This document shows, piece by piece, positions 26,467-36,390 of a DNA stretch of 64,000 nt (position 1 is the first letter of the stretch; each line of letters opens with the position of its first letter). Made by a program: the position numbers and the translations under genes. Below the pieces are notes generated by a model. That model did no database searches, was not told where the DNA came from, and saw only the letters and a list, made by a program, of their open reading frames with translations. This DNA comes from Vibrio sp. STUT-A11 (GTDB lineage: Bacteria > Pseudomonadota > Gammaproteobacteria > Enterobacterales > Vibrionaceae), in the NCBI RefSeq assembly GCF_026000435.1, contig NZ_AP026763.1, positions 930,001 to 994,000 on the forward strand, in the 5' to 3' direction.

Positions 26467-28479
26467 ATGTCTGCACTGTACCCAAACTTATTAAAACCAT
26501 TGGACCTCGGATTTACCAAAATACGTAACCGCGTTCTGATGGGATCAATGCATACCGGTTTAGAAGAGGACAAAGAAGGCTTGCAAAAGCTGGCTGCGTT
26601 TTATGAAGAACGCGCGAAAGGTGGCGTTGGATTGATTGTTACAGGGGGGTTCTCTCCCAACCTTCGTGGTCGACTACACCCTCTGAGCGCAGAGTTCAGC
26701 AAGCCTAAACATGCAGAAGCGCACAAAGTCGTTACTGAAGCCGTCCATAAACACGGCAGCAAAATTGCTCTGCAAATCCTGCACGCAGGCCGTTATGCCA
26801 TGCATCCTTTAGCGCAAAGTGCATCGGGTATCAAAGCGCCGATTTCTAAGTTTGCACCTAGTGAAATGAGTGAGCGTCAAATTAAGAGCACCATTGCAGA
26901 TTTTGCTAAAAGTGCCGAGCTGGCTCAGATCGCAGGCTATGACGGTGTAGAGCTGATGGGTTCAGAAGGTTACCTGATTAACCAGTTCCTGTGTAAACGC
27001 ACCAACATGCGTTACGACGAGTGGGGCGGCAGCTATAAAAAGCGTATGCGTTTCCCTATTGAGATAGTTAAAGCGGTACGTGAAGCGGTGGGTGATAAGT
27101 TCATCATTATTTTCCGTCTTTCTATGCTGGACCTAGTCGAACAAGGCAGCACGTTTGAAGATGTGATTGAGCTGGCAAAAGCACTTGAAGAGTCTGGCGT
27201 AACCATCATTAACACCGGTATTGGCTGGCACGAAGCTCGCGTTCCAACTATCGCGACACAAGTTCCGCGTGGCGCGTTTACTTGGGTAACCGAGAAAGTG
27301 AAGCCGCACGTTTCTGTACCTATCATCACCTGTAACCGTATTAATACCCCAGAAGAAGCAGAGCGTATTCTCTCGTCTGGGCATGCAGATATGGTCTCTA
27401 TGGCTCGACCATTCTTGGCTGATCCTTATTTTGTGGCGAAAGCTGAACAAGAGAAGGCGCAGTTCATCAATACCTGTATTGGCTGTAACCAAGCTTGTCT
27501 CGACAACGTATTTAAGGGCAAGCGTGCAAGCTGCTTGGTTAACCCATTAGCGTGCTATGAAACTGAAATTGTCGTTGAGCCAGTACTGAAGAAAAAGAAC
27601 ATCGCCGTAGTAGGTGCGGGTCCTGCTGGCCTTGCATGTGCGACGACATTGGCAGAGCGTGGCCACAAAGTCGATTTGTTCGAGAAGAATGATCGCATTG
27701 GTGGACAATTCCGCCTAGCAATGCAGATCCCGGGTAAAGAAGAATTCCGTGAGACGATTCGCTACTTTGCCAACCGTCTTGATGAGACAGGTGTCAATCT
27801 GCATCTTTCTACTGAAGCGAACTTCGACCTACTCACCGAGTACGATGAAATTGTGATGGCATCAGGCGTAGAGCCACGTAAAGTTGCCATTGAAGGCATT
27901 GATAATCCAGAGAAAGTCGTGGATTACCAGACCTTGATTCGTGAAAAGACACCTGTTGGTGAGAAAGTCGCAATCGTTGGTGCAGGTGGTATCGGTGTTG
28001 ATATTGCAACCATGATTACGGAGCCTGTCGATCATACTTTGGATGATTGGCTACACGAGTGGGGTATTGATAAAGAGATTTCTCAACCAGGTGGTTTGTA
28101 TCCTTTCCCTGACTCAGTGAGCGACAAAGAGGTGTGGGTACTACAACGTCGCCAAGGACAAGTGGGTAAAGGTCCGGGTAAAACAACGGGCTGGATCCAT
28201 AAACGTACTCTGGAAAAACGCGGCGTTCATCTTCTCGGTGGCGTTTCTTACCAAAAAATCGATGATCGTGGATTACACATTCAGGTTGATGGTAAATCAC
28301 AAGTGTTGAATGCAGATAAAGTGGTTATCTGTGCAGGTCAGGAGTCGGTTCGTCCGTTCGAAGATAAATGGTCTCAGCTAGGTGATAAGCTACACATTAT
28401 TGGTGGTGCCGACCACGCTGGTGAGCTGGATGCGGTACGAGCAATCCGTCAGGGTGTGAAGCTTGCAGTGAAGCTATAA
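26467..28479 (+). CDS. fadH: 2,4-dienoyl-CoA reductase (NADPH)
   Basis: Reduces 2,4-dienoyl-CoA during beta-oxidation of unsaturated fatty acids. At 670 residues it has the Old-Yellow-Enzyme-type FMN barrel (about 1-330), the 4Fe-4S cysteines in CIGCNQACLDNVFKGKRASC (about 337-356) and an FAD/NADPH half with IAVVGAGPAGLACA (about 378-391) and VAIVGAGGIGVD. It stands alone and divergent from sppA. The region upstream probably contains the promoter; no FadR site was identified with confidence. Confidence 0.97.
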   Translation: MSALYPNLLKPLDLGFTKIRNRVLMGSMHTGLEEDKEGLQKLAAFYEERAKGGVGLIVTGGFSPNLRGRLHPLSAEFSKPKHAEAHKVVTEAVHKHGSKIALQILHAGRYAMHPLAQSASGIKAPISKFAPSEMSERQIKSTIADFAKSAELAQIAGYDGVELMGSEGYLINQFLCKRTNMRYDEWGGSYKKRMRFPIEIVKAVREAVGDKFIIIFRLSMLDLVEQGSTFEDVIELAKALEESGVTIINTGIGWHEARVPTIATQVPRGAFTWVTEKVKPHVSVPIITCNRINTPEEAERILSSGHADMVSMARPFLADPYFVAKAEQEKAQFINTCIGCNQACLDNVFKGKRASCLVNPLACYETEIVVEPVLKKKNIAVVGAGPAGLACATTLAERGHKVDLFEKNDRIGGQFRLAMQIPGKEEFRETIRYFANRLDETGVNLHLSTEANFDLLTEYDEIVMASGVEPRKVAIEGIDNPEKVVDYQTLIREKTPVGEKVAIVGAGGIGVDIATMITEPVDHTLDDWLHEWGIDKEISQPGGLYPFPDSVSDKEVWVLQRRQGQVGKGPGKTTGWIHKRTLEKRGVHLLGGVSYQKIDDRGLHIQVDGKSQVLNADKVVICAGQESVRPFEDKWSQLGDKLHIIGGADHAGELDAVRAIRQGVKLAVKL

Positions 28480-28500
28480 AAGGCATTCACAAATAGGTAT

Positions 28501-28530
28501 GAAAAGCTGCGCATTGTGCGCGGCTTTTTT
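28501..28530 (+). terminator. Terminator of fadH
   Basis: AGCTGCGCA pairs with TGCGCGGCT (one G-T pair) around TTG, followed by T6. Confidence 0.9.
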
Positions 28531-28665
28531 GGTTTCTATTCGACTGGAACAGGCATTTTGTGGGTTAGGTATAATCCCCAAAAAACAGGTTGTTATTCAG
28601 TGGGCTAGATTGTGCTAAAGTGACCAGCAGACTAAATGCAAGTTAGATTCAATAAGGACCAGTTC

Positions 28666-29214
28666 ATGGAAGCTCTCGATCTTTTGCTTAACCGCCGTTC
28701 TGTCGGCAAGTTATCCGCGCCAGCACCAGAAGGTAAAGTGTTGGAAAATATCATACGCGCTGGCCTGCGCGCGCCTGACCATGCTGGTTTAACGCCTTGG
28801 CGCTTTGTGATTTCGCAAGGTAATGGGCTGAATAGACTGTCTGATATTTTGGTTAAAGCCGCACTAGCAGACAACAGTGAAGAAGCGGTAGTTGAGAAGC
28901 TGAAAAATGCCCCATTCCGAGCACCAATGGTCATCACGGTTATTGCAAAAGTGACGCCGCATGAAAAAGTGCCTGCACTTGAGCAGTACCTGTCAGCAGG
29001 TTGTGCCGTTCAAGCAATGCAAATGGCCGCAGTTGCGCAGGGCTTCCAGGGCTTCTGGCGCTCAGGACCATGGATGTTCCACCCTGAAGTGCATAAAGCG
29101 TTTGGCCTGGAAGGGGAAGATGAAATCGTCGGTTTCCTTTACTTGGGTTCTCCAGTTGGCACCCCCATGAAAGTGCCAGAGCGTGACCTGTCGAAGTTTG
29201 TTGAGTTTCAATAA
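28666..29214 (+). CDS. ydjA: Nitroreductase family protein YdjA
   Basis: A 182-residue FMN-dependent nitroreductase-fold enzyme. The start MEALDLLLNRRSVGKL matches E. coli YdjA and AAGGA lies 7-8 bases upstream; an ATG 10 codons earlier is discounted. Conserved segments are RAGLRAPDHAGLTPW, NAPFRAPMVITV and QAMQMAAVAQGFQGFWRSG. The natural substrate is not known. In E. coli it neighbours sppA; here fadH intervenes. Confidence 0.93.
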   Translation: MEALDLLLNRRSVGKLSAPAPEGKVLENIIRAGLRAPDHAGLTPWRFVISQGNGLNRLSDILVKAALADNSEEAVVEKLKNAPFRAPMVITVIAKVTPHEKVPALEQYLSAGCAVQAMQMAAVAQGFQGFWRSGPWMFHPEVHKAFGLEGEDEIVGFLYLGSPVGTPMKVPERDLSKFVEFQ

Positions 29215-29314
29215 ACGCTAACCACATTCTTACTGTCTATCTATACAGTTTTTCTTGATTTATTAGGGCTACATTCGATAATGTGGCCCTAATTATTATT
29301 ACTTTCCAAAGCTT

Positions 29315-31279
29315 ATGTCTCGTCTGTTTATTGCTGAAAAACCAAGTTTAGGCCGCGCGATTGCTGCTGCACTTCCTAACCCTCAAAAGAAAGACCAAGG
29401 CTTCATTCGCTGTGGCAATGGAGACGTGGTGACTTGGTGTATCGGTCATTTATTAGAGCAGGTAGAGCCAGACGCTTATGACGAACGCTACAAAAAATGG
29501 AATATGGCAGATCTGCCTATCGTTCCTGAGCAGTGGCAGTTAAGGCCAAGGAAGAGCGCCAGTAAGCAATTGACGGTGATTCGTAAATTGTTAAAAGAGG
29601 CGACAGAAGTCATTCATGCTGGCGACCCGGACCGTGAAGGTCAACTCTTGGTGGATGAAGTGCTTGATTACTGCAAGCTGTCTAAAATCAAAAAACAAGC
29701 GACTCAACGGCTACTGATTTCAGACTTGAACTTACCAGCAGTAAAACGAGCGCTGAGTTCAATGCGCAGCAATCGTGATTTTATCCCGCTTTCTGTTTCT
29801 GCACTGGCTCGTTCGAGAGCGGATTGGCTCTATGGCATGAATATGTCTCGTGCTTATACCTTGCTGGGGCAAAAAGCGGGTTATCAAGGCGTGTTATCGG
29901 TCGGGCGAGTACAAACGCCAGTGCTTGGGTTGGTGGTTCGTCGCGATGAAGAAATCGAAAACTTTATCCCTAAAGACTACTTCACCCTGCATGCTCTTAT
30001 CCCATACCAAGATCAAAACGGCGCATTTGACATTCGTGCGAGGTGGAAACCAAGCGAAGCGTGCAAACCTTGGCAAGATGAGGAAGGGCGAGTTCTGAAC
30101 CGAAAGCTGGTGGAGAATGTTGCTGCTCGTATCAAGAACCAACCCGCCACGGTGAAAGAGTCTGAGCAAAAACAAACCAAGCAATCTGCCCCTTTACCTT
30201 ATTCTTTGTCTGCATTGCAGATTGATGCGGCAAAACGTTATGGCATGAGTGCCCAGCAAGTCTTGGATACCTGTCAGGCATTGTATGAAAAGCATAAGCT
30301 GATCACTTACCCACGTTCGGATTGCCATTACCTGCCGATGGAGCACTATGCACAAGCGGGTTCAGTCACTTCTGCAATTGCCAACAATGCCAAAGAGCTG
30401 CAAAGTGCCGTTCAGGACGCGGATTTGTCGATTAAATCGAAAGCATGGAACGACAAAAAAGTGGATGCGCACCACGCGATCATTCCTACGCCTAAGCAAG
30501 CTAATGTGAATTCGTTATCCGGCAATGAGATGAAGGTGTATCAACTCATTGCTCGTCAATATCTGATGCAGTTTTATCCCGCGGCCATATACGCTGAAGC
30601 GAAGCTGGTGTTTGATATCGCTGGAGGCACTTTTATTGCCAAAGGTCGTCAGCTTGTCTCTCCGGGCTGGAAAGCTTTGATGGGTAAAACTGACAAAGAA
30701 GACGATGGGATTGATGCCGTGCCACCTTTAGCAGAAGGCACGGTGCTCACTTGTCGGGAAGGGGAAATAAAAGATCGCAAGACCGAGCCACCAAAACACT
30801 TCACCGAAGCGACCCTGTTGCAGGCGATGACGGGAATAGCCCGCTATGTTGCTGATAAAGAGTTGAAGAAGATTCTACGTGATACGGATGGCCTTGGAAC
30901 CGAAGCTACGCGTGCTGGTATTCTCGATACACTCTTCAAGCGCCAGCTTCTGACTCGTCAAGGCAAATCGATTTTAAGTTCACCAGCTGGCCGAGGTTTG
31001 GTTCATGCACTTCCCCAAGACGCGACTTATCCGGATATGACGGCGCACTGGGAATTCCAATTGCAAGGGATGGCAGAGAAGAATCAAGCCTATCAGCCGT
31101 TTATGCAAGCGTTGGAGCAAAGAATAGATAGCCTGATGGGGGAGGTTAAATCAGGACCGATTCCTGAATCTTTACGTCATTTACCTAAAGTCGAGCGCCC
31201 GGCGTTTAAGCGTAGGAAGCGCAGTTATTCGAAGGGCAGTGGTGCTAAGTCTGGTCCAGCAAAACGGAAGTCATCTTAA
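29315..31279 (+). CDS. topB: DNA topoisomerase III
   Basis: A type IA topoisomerase that decatenates DNA. The 654 residues show the Toprim motif FIAEKPSLGRAIAAALP at the N-terminus, the acidic DPDREGQLLVDE (about 104-115) and the active-site Tyr in LITYPRSDCHYLP (about 330). The C-terminal tail is basic (KRRKRSYSKGSGAKSG). Length agrees with E. coli TopB (653). It is the only gene in its transcription unit and is followed by a repeat element. Confidence 0.97.
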   Translation: MSRLFIAEKPSLGRAIAAALPNPQKKDQGFIRCGNGDVVTWCIGHLLEQVEPDAYDERYKKWNMADLPIVPEQWQLRPRKSASKQLTVIRKLLKEATEVIHAGDPDREGQLLVDEVLDYCKLSKIKKQATQRLLISDLNLPAVKRALSSMRSNRDFIPLSVSALARSRADWLYGMNMSRAYTLLGQKAGYQGVLSVGRVQTPVLGLVVRRDEEIENFIPKDYFTLHALIPYQDQNGAFDIRARWKPSEACKPWQDEEGRVLNRKLVENVAARIKNQPATVKESEQKQTKQSAPLPYSLSALQIDAAKRYGMSAQQVLDTCQALYEKHKLITYPRSDCHYLPMEHYAQAGSVTSAIANNAKELQSAVQDADLSIKSKAWNDKKVDAHHAIIPTPKQANVNSLSGNEMKVYQLIARQYLMQFYPAAIYAEAKLVFDIAGGTFIAKGRQLVSPGWKALMGKTDKEDDGIDAVPPLAEGTVLTCREGEIKDRKTEPPKHFTEATLLQAMTGIARYVADKELKKILRDTDGLGTEATRAGILDTLFKRQLLTRQGKSILSSPAGRGLVHALPQDATYPDMTAHWEFQLQGMAEKNQAYQPFMQALEQRIDSLMGEVKSGPIPESLRHLPKVERPAFKRRKRSYSKGSGAKSGPAKRKSS

Positions 31280-31304
31280 AAAAACAAGCGGCACTTTCAC
31301 TCTA

Positions 31305-31425
31305 CGGTCATTCCAGCGAGCCAGAGCGAGACTAGGAATCTATTATCCTAGTACTCGACTTAGCAATTCAGCGCTCGGAGAGAAGATCCTGAATCACGCT
31401 CCTTCGTCGCTGTTCAGGATGACGG
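31305..31425. repeat. Palindromic extragenic repeat downstream of topB
   Basis: Ends form an inverted pair, CGGTCATTCC and GGATGACGG. Inside, ACTAGGA pairs with TCCTAGT and ATCCTGAA pairs with TTCAGGAT. It looks like a mobile extragenic palindrome of the TCATTCC/GGATGA kind that is common in proteobacterial genomes. No coding potential is seen. Confidence 0.7.
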
Positions 31426-31484
31426 GAGGGGTTAATCGAGCGGCATTGCAATGATCAACAGTGCCGCTTTCGTATTAAACGTGA

Positions 31485-31691
31485 CTACTCAAACAAGCCG
31501 CCATTTTTATCGATCGCGCCTTTAACATCATCTTGGGTCAGAACACGCTTGCCGAGTTCTTGTTTGACTTGCTTACCCAAGTTAACAAGCGCGTCTCTGT
31601 TTGCTTGGGTTTGACGTTTACCTGTGCTTCTTAAGCAATGGTTGAGTTCATGCTCTTCACTGAAATTAACCAGATCTTTATCTGCAGCCAT
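31485..31691 (-). CDS. Small DUF3606-like hypothetical protein
   Basis: A 68-residue protein starting MAADKDLVNFSEEHELNH; AAGGAG lies 7 bases before this ATG. The centre (NFSEEHELNHCLRSTGKRQTQ) is arranged like DUF3606 proteins, though similarity is weak. It is highly charged and probably cytoplasmic. The function is unknown. Confidence 0.7.
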   Translation of the reverse strand: MAADKDLVNFSEEHELNHCLRSTGKRQTQANRDALVNLGKQVKQELGKRVLTQDDVKGAIDKNGGLFE

Positions 31692-31833
31692 TGTAACTCT
31701 CCTTAGTGGTTTGATAACTCCACTAAGTCTGGATTGCATATCATGAAATTCAAGTTTTGTTAATCAAATATTTGCATATTATTTTTTCCGACTTATGAAC
31801 GATTCACTGCCAAAGCACTTATAGCTATGTGGC

Positions 31834-32523
31834 CTACCAAGGTAGCTCGGTTCCATCGTAATTAATAAAATGTCCGGAATTCTCTTGTGTGCTTTCCTCA
31901 ATAACTTTAGCGAGCCCTGCCGCTGAGAATTCAGCGTCAATTAATGCATTTGGCCCGCCCATCGCTGTGCGCACCCAGCCTGGATGAAGAGCTAGAACCG
32001 TGAACCCTCGGTCGGTTAAGTCGTTGCTTAAGCTTTTTACCACCGAGTTAAGCGCGGCTTTAGATGAACGATAAATATAACCACCACCTGAGGTATTCTC
32101 GGTCATGCTGCCGACTTTAGATGAGATGCAGGCGATCTTCTTCATTTGGCCCTGTTGCAGCAATGGGTAGAGTGTTTCGACTAATTTGAGTGGCGCAATG
32201 GTGTTGATTTCAAGAACTTTACGCCACTCATCCACATCGGTATTTCCAAACCCATAACCTTTAGGACCGTAGTAACCCGCGTTGTTTATTAACAGGTCGA
32301 TAGCAGGCAGGTTCTTCGCGAGTTGCGCTACCTGCTTGTAGTTGGTGACATCGAGTTCATGAAGCGTTAAAGAGAAGTGCTGGTTGCTTAAACTGACTAA
32401 TTCGTCGCTGTTCGCTAAGTTCCGAGTAGTCGCATGTACTTGCCAGCCATTGTCGAGATAGAGCTTAGTTAAACTCAGGCCGATACCGCGATTTGCACCA
32501 GTAATAAAAACGGTAGAACTCAT
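31834..32523 (-). CDS. Short-chain dehydrogenase/reductase
   Basis: A 229-residue classical SDR. It has the Rossmann motif TGANRGIGL (7-15), the NNAG motif (about 80-83), the catalytic Ser in ACISSKVGS and the YRSSK active site (Tyr and Lys). Substrate unknown. It lies divergent from the HDAC-like gene with 128 bases between them. Confidence 0.9.
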   Translation of the reverse strand: MSSTVFITGANRGIGLSLTKLYLDNGWQVHATTRNLANSDELVSLSNQHFSLTLHELDVTNYKQVAQLAKNLPAIDLLINNAGYYGPKGYGFGNTDVDEWRKVLEINTIAPLKLVETLYPLLQQGQMKKIACISSKVGSMTENTSGGGYIYRSSKAALNSVVKSLSNDLTDRGFTVLALHPGWVRTAMGGPNALIDAEFSAAGLAKVIEESTQENSGHFINYDGTELPW

Positions 32524-32651
32524 CTGATTCCCTTATCCCTATTTGTTATCGAGTTATTGTTTTAGCTCTTCAAACCTTAGCAGTGAAATGGCATTTTATT
32601 CAATGGTTGAACTTGGTACTATTTCGCCACAATTGTTAAAAAGAACCTTCC

Positions 32652-33569
32652 ATGCTGCCACTTATTTATCACCCGATATATTCAAAACTTGCTTTGCCTG
32701 AAGGGCACCGTTACCCAATCATGAAGTATCAATATCTCTATGAGGCGGTTCAAGGAAAGCTAGAGAACGAAAAATGCCAAGAGCGAGTGCAGTTTTTCGA
32801 GCCTGCGGCGCTTTCTGTAGCAGAGATTAAGCGAGTGCATGAGGCCGAATATGTGGATTTATTGGTCAGCGGTACGATGCCGGCGGCTAAAATGCGCCGT
32901 ATTGGGTTTCCCTGGAGTGAGGCACTGATCACCAGAACACTGACTTCTGCGGCTGGTACGTTGATGACGGCGGAGAAAGCGCTGGAACACGGTGTGGCTT
33001 TGCATTTGAGTGGTGGATATCATCATGCTCACAGAGACTTCGGCAGTGGGTTCTGTCTGTTTAACGATCTTGTGATAGCAGCAAAGCATATGTTGGATCA
33101 CGACGATGTCGATAAAGTCTTAATCATTGATAGTGATGTACACCACGGTGATGGTACGGCAACGCTCTGCCAAGATGAGCCTGATATTGTCACGCTCTCT
33201 TTCCACTGCGATAAAAACTTCCCGGCGAGAAAGCCTGAGTCTGATCTGGATGTTCCTTTGGTGAGGGGAACCAATGATGAAACCTTCTTAATGACATTTA
33301 AAGAAGTGGTGCAAATGGCGCTCAATCTGCATCGTCCTGACATGGTGATTTATGATGCTGGTGTTGATATACATATTGATGACGAGCTTGGTTATTTTGA
33401 TGTGTCTACGCAAGGCATACTAGAGCGTGATCGCTTTTTGATGCAGTTAATGAAAGAGCGCGGTATTCCCGTAGCAGCAGTAGTGGGTGGTGGCTACCGA
33501 AGTAATCATGAAGATCTTGTGCCGATTCATATGAATTTGATTCAGGCGAGTTTGGAAGTTTTTGGCTAA
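32652..33569 (+). CDS. HDAC-family deacylase (AcuC-like)
   Basis: A 305-residue zinc-dependent deacetylase-fold enzyme. Catalytic histidines are in LSGGYHHAHRDFGSGFC, zinc ligands in IDSDVHHGDGT and the downstream YDAGVDIHIDDELG, and the closing tail has VVGGGYRSN. Bacterial members deacylate proteins or small amines; the substrate is not known. No acs or acu genes are adjacent. Confidence 0.92.
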   Translation: MLPLIYHPIYSKLALPEGHRYPIMKYQYLYEAVQGKLENEKCQERVQFFEPAALSVAEIKRVHEAEYVDLLVSGTMPAAKMRRIGFPWSEALITRTLTSAAGTLMTAEKALEHGVALHLSGGYHHAHRDFGSGFCLFNDLVIAAKHMLDHDDVDKVLIIDSDVHHGDGTATLCQDEPDIVTLSFHCDKNFPARKPESDLDVPLVRGTNDETFLMTFKEVVQMALNLHRPDMVIYDAGVDIHIDDELGYFDVSTQGILERDRFLMQLMKERGIPVAAVVGGGYRSNHEDLVPIHMNLIQASLEVFG

Positions 33570-33587
33570 CGGTTTAAGCACGTTGTT

Positions 33588-33631
33588 TTCTCTTATCATG
33601 ATCGTAGTGAGGCATCAGGATAAGAGAGAAA
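33588..33631. terminator. Hairpin between convergent HDAC-like and fecE-like genes
   Basis: TTTCTCTTATC pairs with GATAAGAGAGAAA (two-base bulge) across about 20 bases. It is AT-rich but well placed to separate the convergent genes. Confidence 0.5.
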
Positions 33632-33659
33632 TCAAACCTGCAGTCCCGCTTCACGATTC

Positions 33660-34424
33660 TTAATGGGCGATACACATAGGCGTATTAGCGACAGGGTCCT
33701 GAATTACTCGCGCATCAAGAGAGAACACGTCCTTAAGCAGGGTTTCAGTGAAAACGTCATCCGGCGAGCCTTGAGCAATCAGCTGGCCTTTTTTGAGCAC
33801 AACTAAGTGATCACAGTAGCGACATGCCTGATTCAAGTCGTGTAATACAACGATCACCGTTTTTCCTCTGTTGTTCATCTCGCGCATGATTTTCATCAGC
33901 TCAATCTGGTGCGATAGGTCCAGGTAGGTCGTGGGCTCATCAAGCATAACGATATTGGTGTCTTGCGCCAGAATCATGGCTATCCAGGCTCTTTGTCTTT
34001 GGCCTCCGGATAACGATTCAACCGTTTGTTCTGCCAAGTCATCAACGCCTGTTTCTCGCATTGCACTGGCGACCATCTTCTTATCATGCTCGCCCAATTT
34101 CCCCCAGTGAGAAAGGTAAGGTGAGCGACCGTATTCAACCAGGCGTCGTACTGTTATACCCTCAGGCGTTTCTAATACCTGAGGCAATAATGACATCTCT
34201 TGTGCCAGGTGTTTGTCACGGTATGATTTCAATGCCTTTCCATTCAGCAAAACCTCACCTTTGGTTGGTATATTAATTCGAGCCAGGGTTTTTAATAAGG
34301 TTGATTTACCACAACCATTTGGACCGATAAGCGCGGTGATTTTGCCTTTTGGTAGCGTGAGGTTGAGCGCTTCAATAATGATTTTGTCACCATAAGAAAC
34401 GTTTAAATTGTTTGCAGCTATCAT
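33660..34424 (-). CDS. fecE: Ferric chelate ABC transporter ATPase, FecE-like
   Basis: A 254-residue ATPase. Walker A is GPNGCGKST, the signature LSGGQRQRAWIAM and Walker B MLDEPTTYLDLSHQ; the C-terminal PVANTPMCI parallels E. coli FecE. It energises import of an iron complex across the inner membrane. The ATG at 34424 overlaps the fecD stop (TGATGA), with AAGGGG upstream, so the two are translationally coupled. The symbol reflects closest family resemblance; the actual chelate may be a siderophore rather than citrate. Confidence 0.85.
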   Translation of the reverse strand: MIAANNLNVSYGDKIIIEALNLTLPKGKITALIGPNGCGKSTLLKTLARINIPTKGEVLLNGKALKSYRDKHLAQEMSLLPQVLETPEGITVRRLVEYGRSPYLSHWGKLGEHDKKMVASAMRETGVDDLAEQTVESLSGGQRQRAWIAMILAQDTNIVMLDEPTTYLDLSHQIELMKIMREMNNRGKTVIVVLHDLNQACRYCDHLVVLKKGQLIAQGSPDDVFTETLLKDVFSLDARVIQDPVANTPMCIAH

Positions 34425-35392
34425 CACCACCCCTTGTAGCGTTGCAATAAGAAAATGAAGTATGGTGCGCCAATTAAAGACGTTAATACGCCGGCTGGAA
34501 GCTCCAGAGGGGGGTGTATTCCCCTCGCTAACGTGTCTGATACCAATACCATCAGTGCGCCAAGCAAGGCAGCGCTTGGCACAAGCAATTTATGATTATG
34601 ACCAAATAGCATTCTTGCTAAATGCGGTGCCAGTAATCCAACAAAGCTAATCGTGCCACATACAGACACGCTGACGCTGGCAAGAACAACGGCACTAATC
34701 AGTGAGAGTAATTTGATGCGCTGTGGTTTAATACCAAGTGAGGTCGCGCTATCTTCTCCCAGCCCCATTACATCCAATCGCCAGGCTAACCAGCAGGAAA
34801 ACGGAACCGTGATAGCGAGCGTTATCCATATAAAAGGGACTTGCTCCCAGTTTCTTCCCCACAAGCTACCCGTCAACCAAACCATGGCTGTGTTGATCTC
34901 TATCGGGTGTACCACCATCAAAAAATCAATAAAGCTGGATAGAAACGCGCTGATCGCGATACCGATTAACGCCAGTCTTGCCGCGGTTGGCTGTATTTTG
35001 TAGCTGACGAGCAGAATCATTCCGGCGGCAGTGAAACCACCGACTAGAGCGGCCAGAGGTAAGTAGTGTGTTGGGGCTTGCGGAAACATCACCAATAAGG
35101 TGGTTGCGGCTAATCCTGCGCCGGCACTTATCCCCATTAAATCTGGCGATGCGAGTGGATTTCGGATCACGCCTTGTACCAACATGCCAGATAAACCCAG
35201 ACCAGCGCCAACTCCGATAGCGAGGAATATACGCGGTAACCGGTATTGATTGATAATGAAATCAAACTCCCCACCGCGGAGTAGAGTAGTTGAGACCTGC
35301 TTTATCGAAATATCAGATGCACCAACGATCAGACTGAGAATCGCGATAATCAGGAGTGAAGAAGAGAGCAGAGTGAGTTTTATATTGTTCAT
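34424..35392 (-). CDS. fecD: Ferric chelate ABC transporter permease, FecD-like
   Basis: A 322-residue FecCD-family permease with about nine to ten membrane helices. Family motifs include RLPRIFLAIGVGAGLGLSG, NPLASPDLMGIS and the cytoplasmic coupling region ATSLGIKPQRIK. It pairs with the FecC-like permease, whose stop it overlaps by 4 bases (ATGA), and with the ATPase downstream. Confidence 0.85.
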   Translation of the reverse strand: MNNIKLTLLSSSLLIIAILSLIVGASDISIKQVSTTLLRGGEFDFIINQYRLPRIFLAIGVGAGLGLSGMLVQGVIRNPLASPDLMGISAGAGLAATTLLVMFPQAPTHYLPLAALVGGFTAAGMILLVSYKIQPTAARLALIGIAISAFLSSFIDFLMVVHPIEINTAMVWLTGSLWGRNWEQVPFIWITLAITVPFSCWLAWRLDVMGLGEDSATSLGIKPQRIKLLSLISAVVLASVSVSVCGTISFVGLLAPHLARMLFGHNHKLLVPSAALLGALMVLVSDTLARGIHPPLELPAGVLTSLIGAPYFIFLLQRYKGW

Positions 35393-36390
35393 GAAGATTT
35401 ACTTCGCATGGCTAAAAACACAAAGCAAGGTGTTCCAATTAGTGCCGTAATCACGCCCACCGGAGTTTCGGCAGGAAAAGCAATCGCTCGCGACAAAGCA
35501 TCAGCCCAAACTATCAATGCTGCACCAAGCAAAGCACTCGCAGGGATGAGGGTAATAAAGTCGTTACCGACAAATCTTTTTGCAATATGAGGGACGAGCA
35601 TACCAACGAAGCCGATTGGCCCCGCTACTGCGACGCTGGAAGCGGTAAGTAAAACGACGGCGAGATAAGTCAGTGCCCTAGTAAGTCTGATATTTATTCC
35701 CAGGCTGGTGGCAACGTCTGAACCCAGCGCAAGGAGATTAAGCTGTCTCGCGACAAAAAGAGACACAATCAATCCTAATACGCTGGTTGGCCATAGTGTA
35801 TTCCATTGTTGCCATTCGACAGAAGAAAGAGAGCCAGCCAACCAACTGATGATGGAGTACGCTTTATCATCAGCCAGTATTACCGCTGCTCTGGTCACAC
35901 CGATAAGAAGTGCATTGATAGCTATTCCTGCAAGGACGAGCTTGAGAGGGTGGGGCTTTGCAGAAAAGAAGCCACCCAGTGTCAATACGACTGCTCCGCT
36001 GAGAACGCCACCAATTGAGGCTAATAATACACTCGGCATAGTTTCTAAAAAAGGAGCGCCGATACTTGCCAGCGCCATTAAACACGCCGCACCTGCATTG
36101 ATCCCTAAAATTGAAGGCGATGCGAGAGGGTTTCTGGTCAGCCCCTGCATCATTAACCCTGCGACGGCGAGATTCGCACCAATCAAAAGACCTGCCAATA
36201 CTCTGGGCATACGAATCGAAGCAATGATTTGTTGCTCCATACTCATAGGATCAAATTCGAACAGATACTGGTAAATATGAGAGATCGTTAGCGGAAAACT
36301 AGACCAGGCGGTAAGAGAGTAACAGGCTCCTATGATGGATAACAAAGTCAAAGGTACCCAGAGATAAAGAGTGGAAGTGAAAATTCGCAT
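35389..36390 (-). CDS. fecC: Ferric chelate ABC transporter permease, FecC-like
   Basis: A 333-residue FecCD-family permease and first gene of the minus-strand operon fecC-fecD-fecE. Motifs include RMPRVLAGLLIGANLAVAG, NPLASPSILGIN and GFVGMLVPHIAKRFVG. It forms the heterodimeric channel with FecD. The operon is divergent from the TonB-dependent receptor across a region with Fur-like sites. Confidence 0.85.
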   Translation of the reverse strand: MRIFTSTLYLWVPLTLLSIIGACYSLTAWSSFPLTISHIYQYLFEFDPMSMEQQIIASIRMPRVLAGLLIGANLAVAGLMMQGLTRNPLASPSILGINAGAACLMALASIGAPFLETMPSVLLASIGGVLSGAVVLTLGGFFSAKPHPLKLVLAGIAINALLIGVTRAAVILADDKAYSIISWLAGSLSSVEWQQWNTLWPTSVLGLIVSLFVARQLNLLALGSDVATSLGINIRLTRALTYLAVVLLTASSVAVAGPIGFVGMLVPHIAKRFVGNDFITLIPASALLGAALIVWADALSRAIAFPAETPVGVITALIGTPCFVFLAMRSKSS

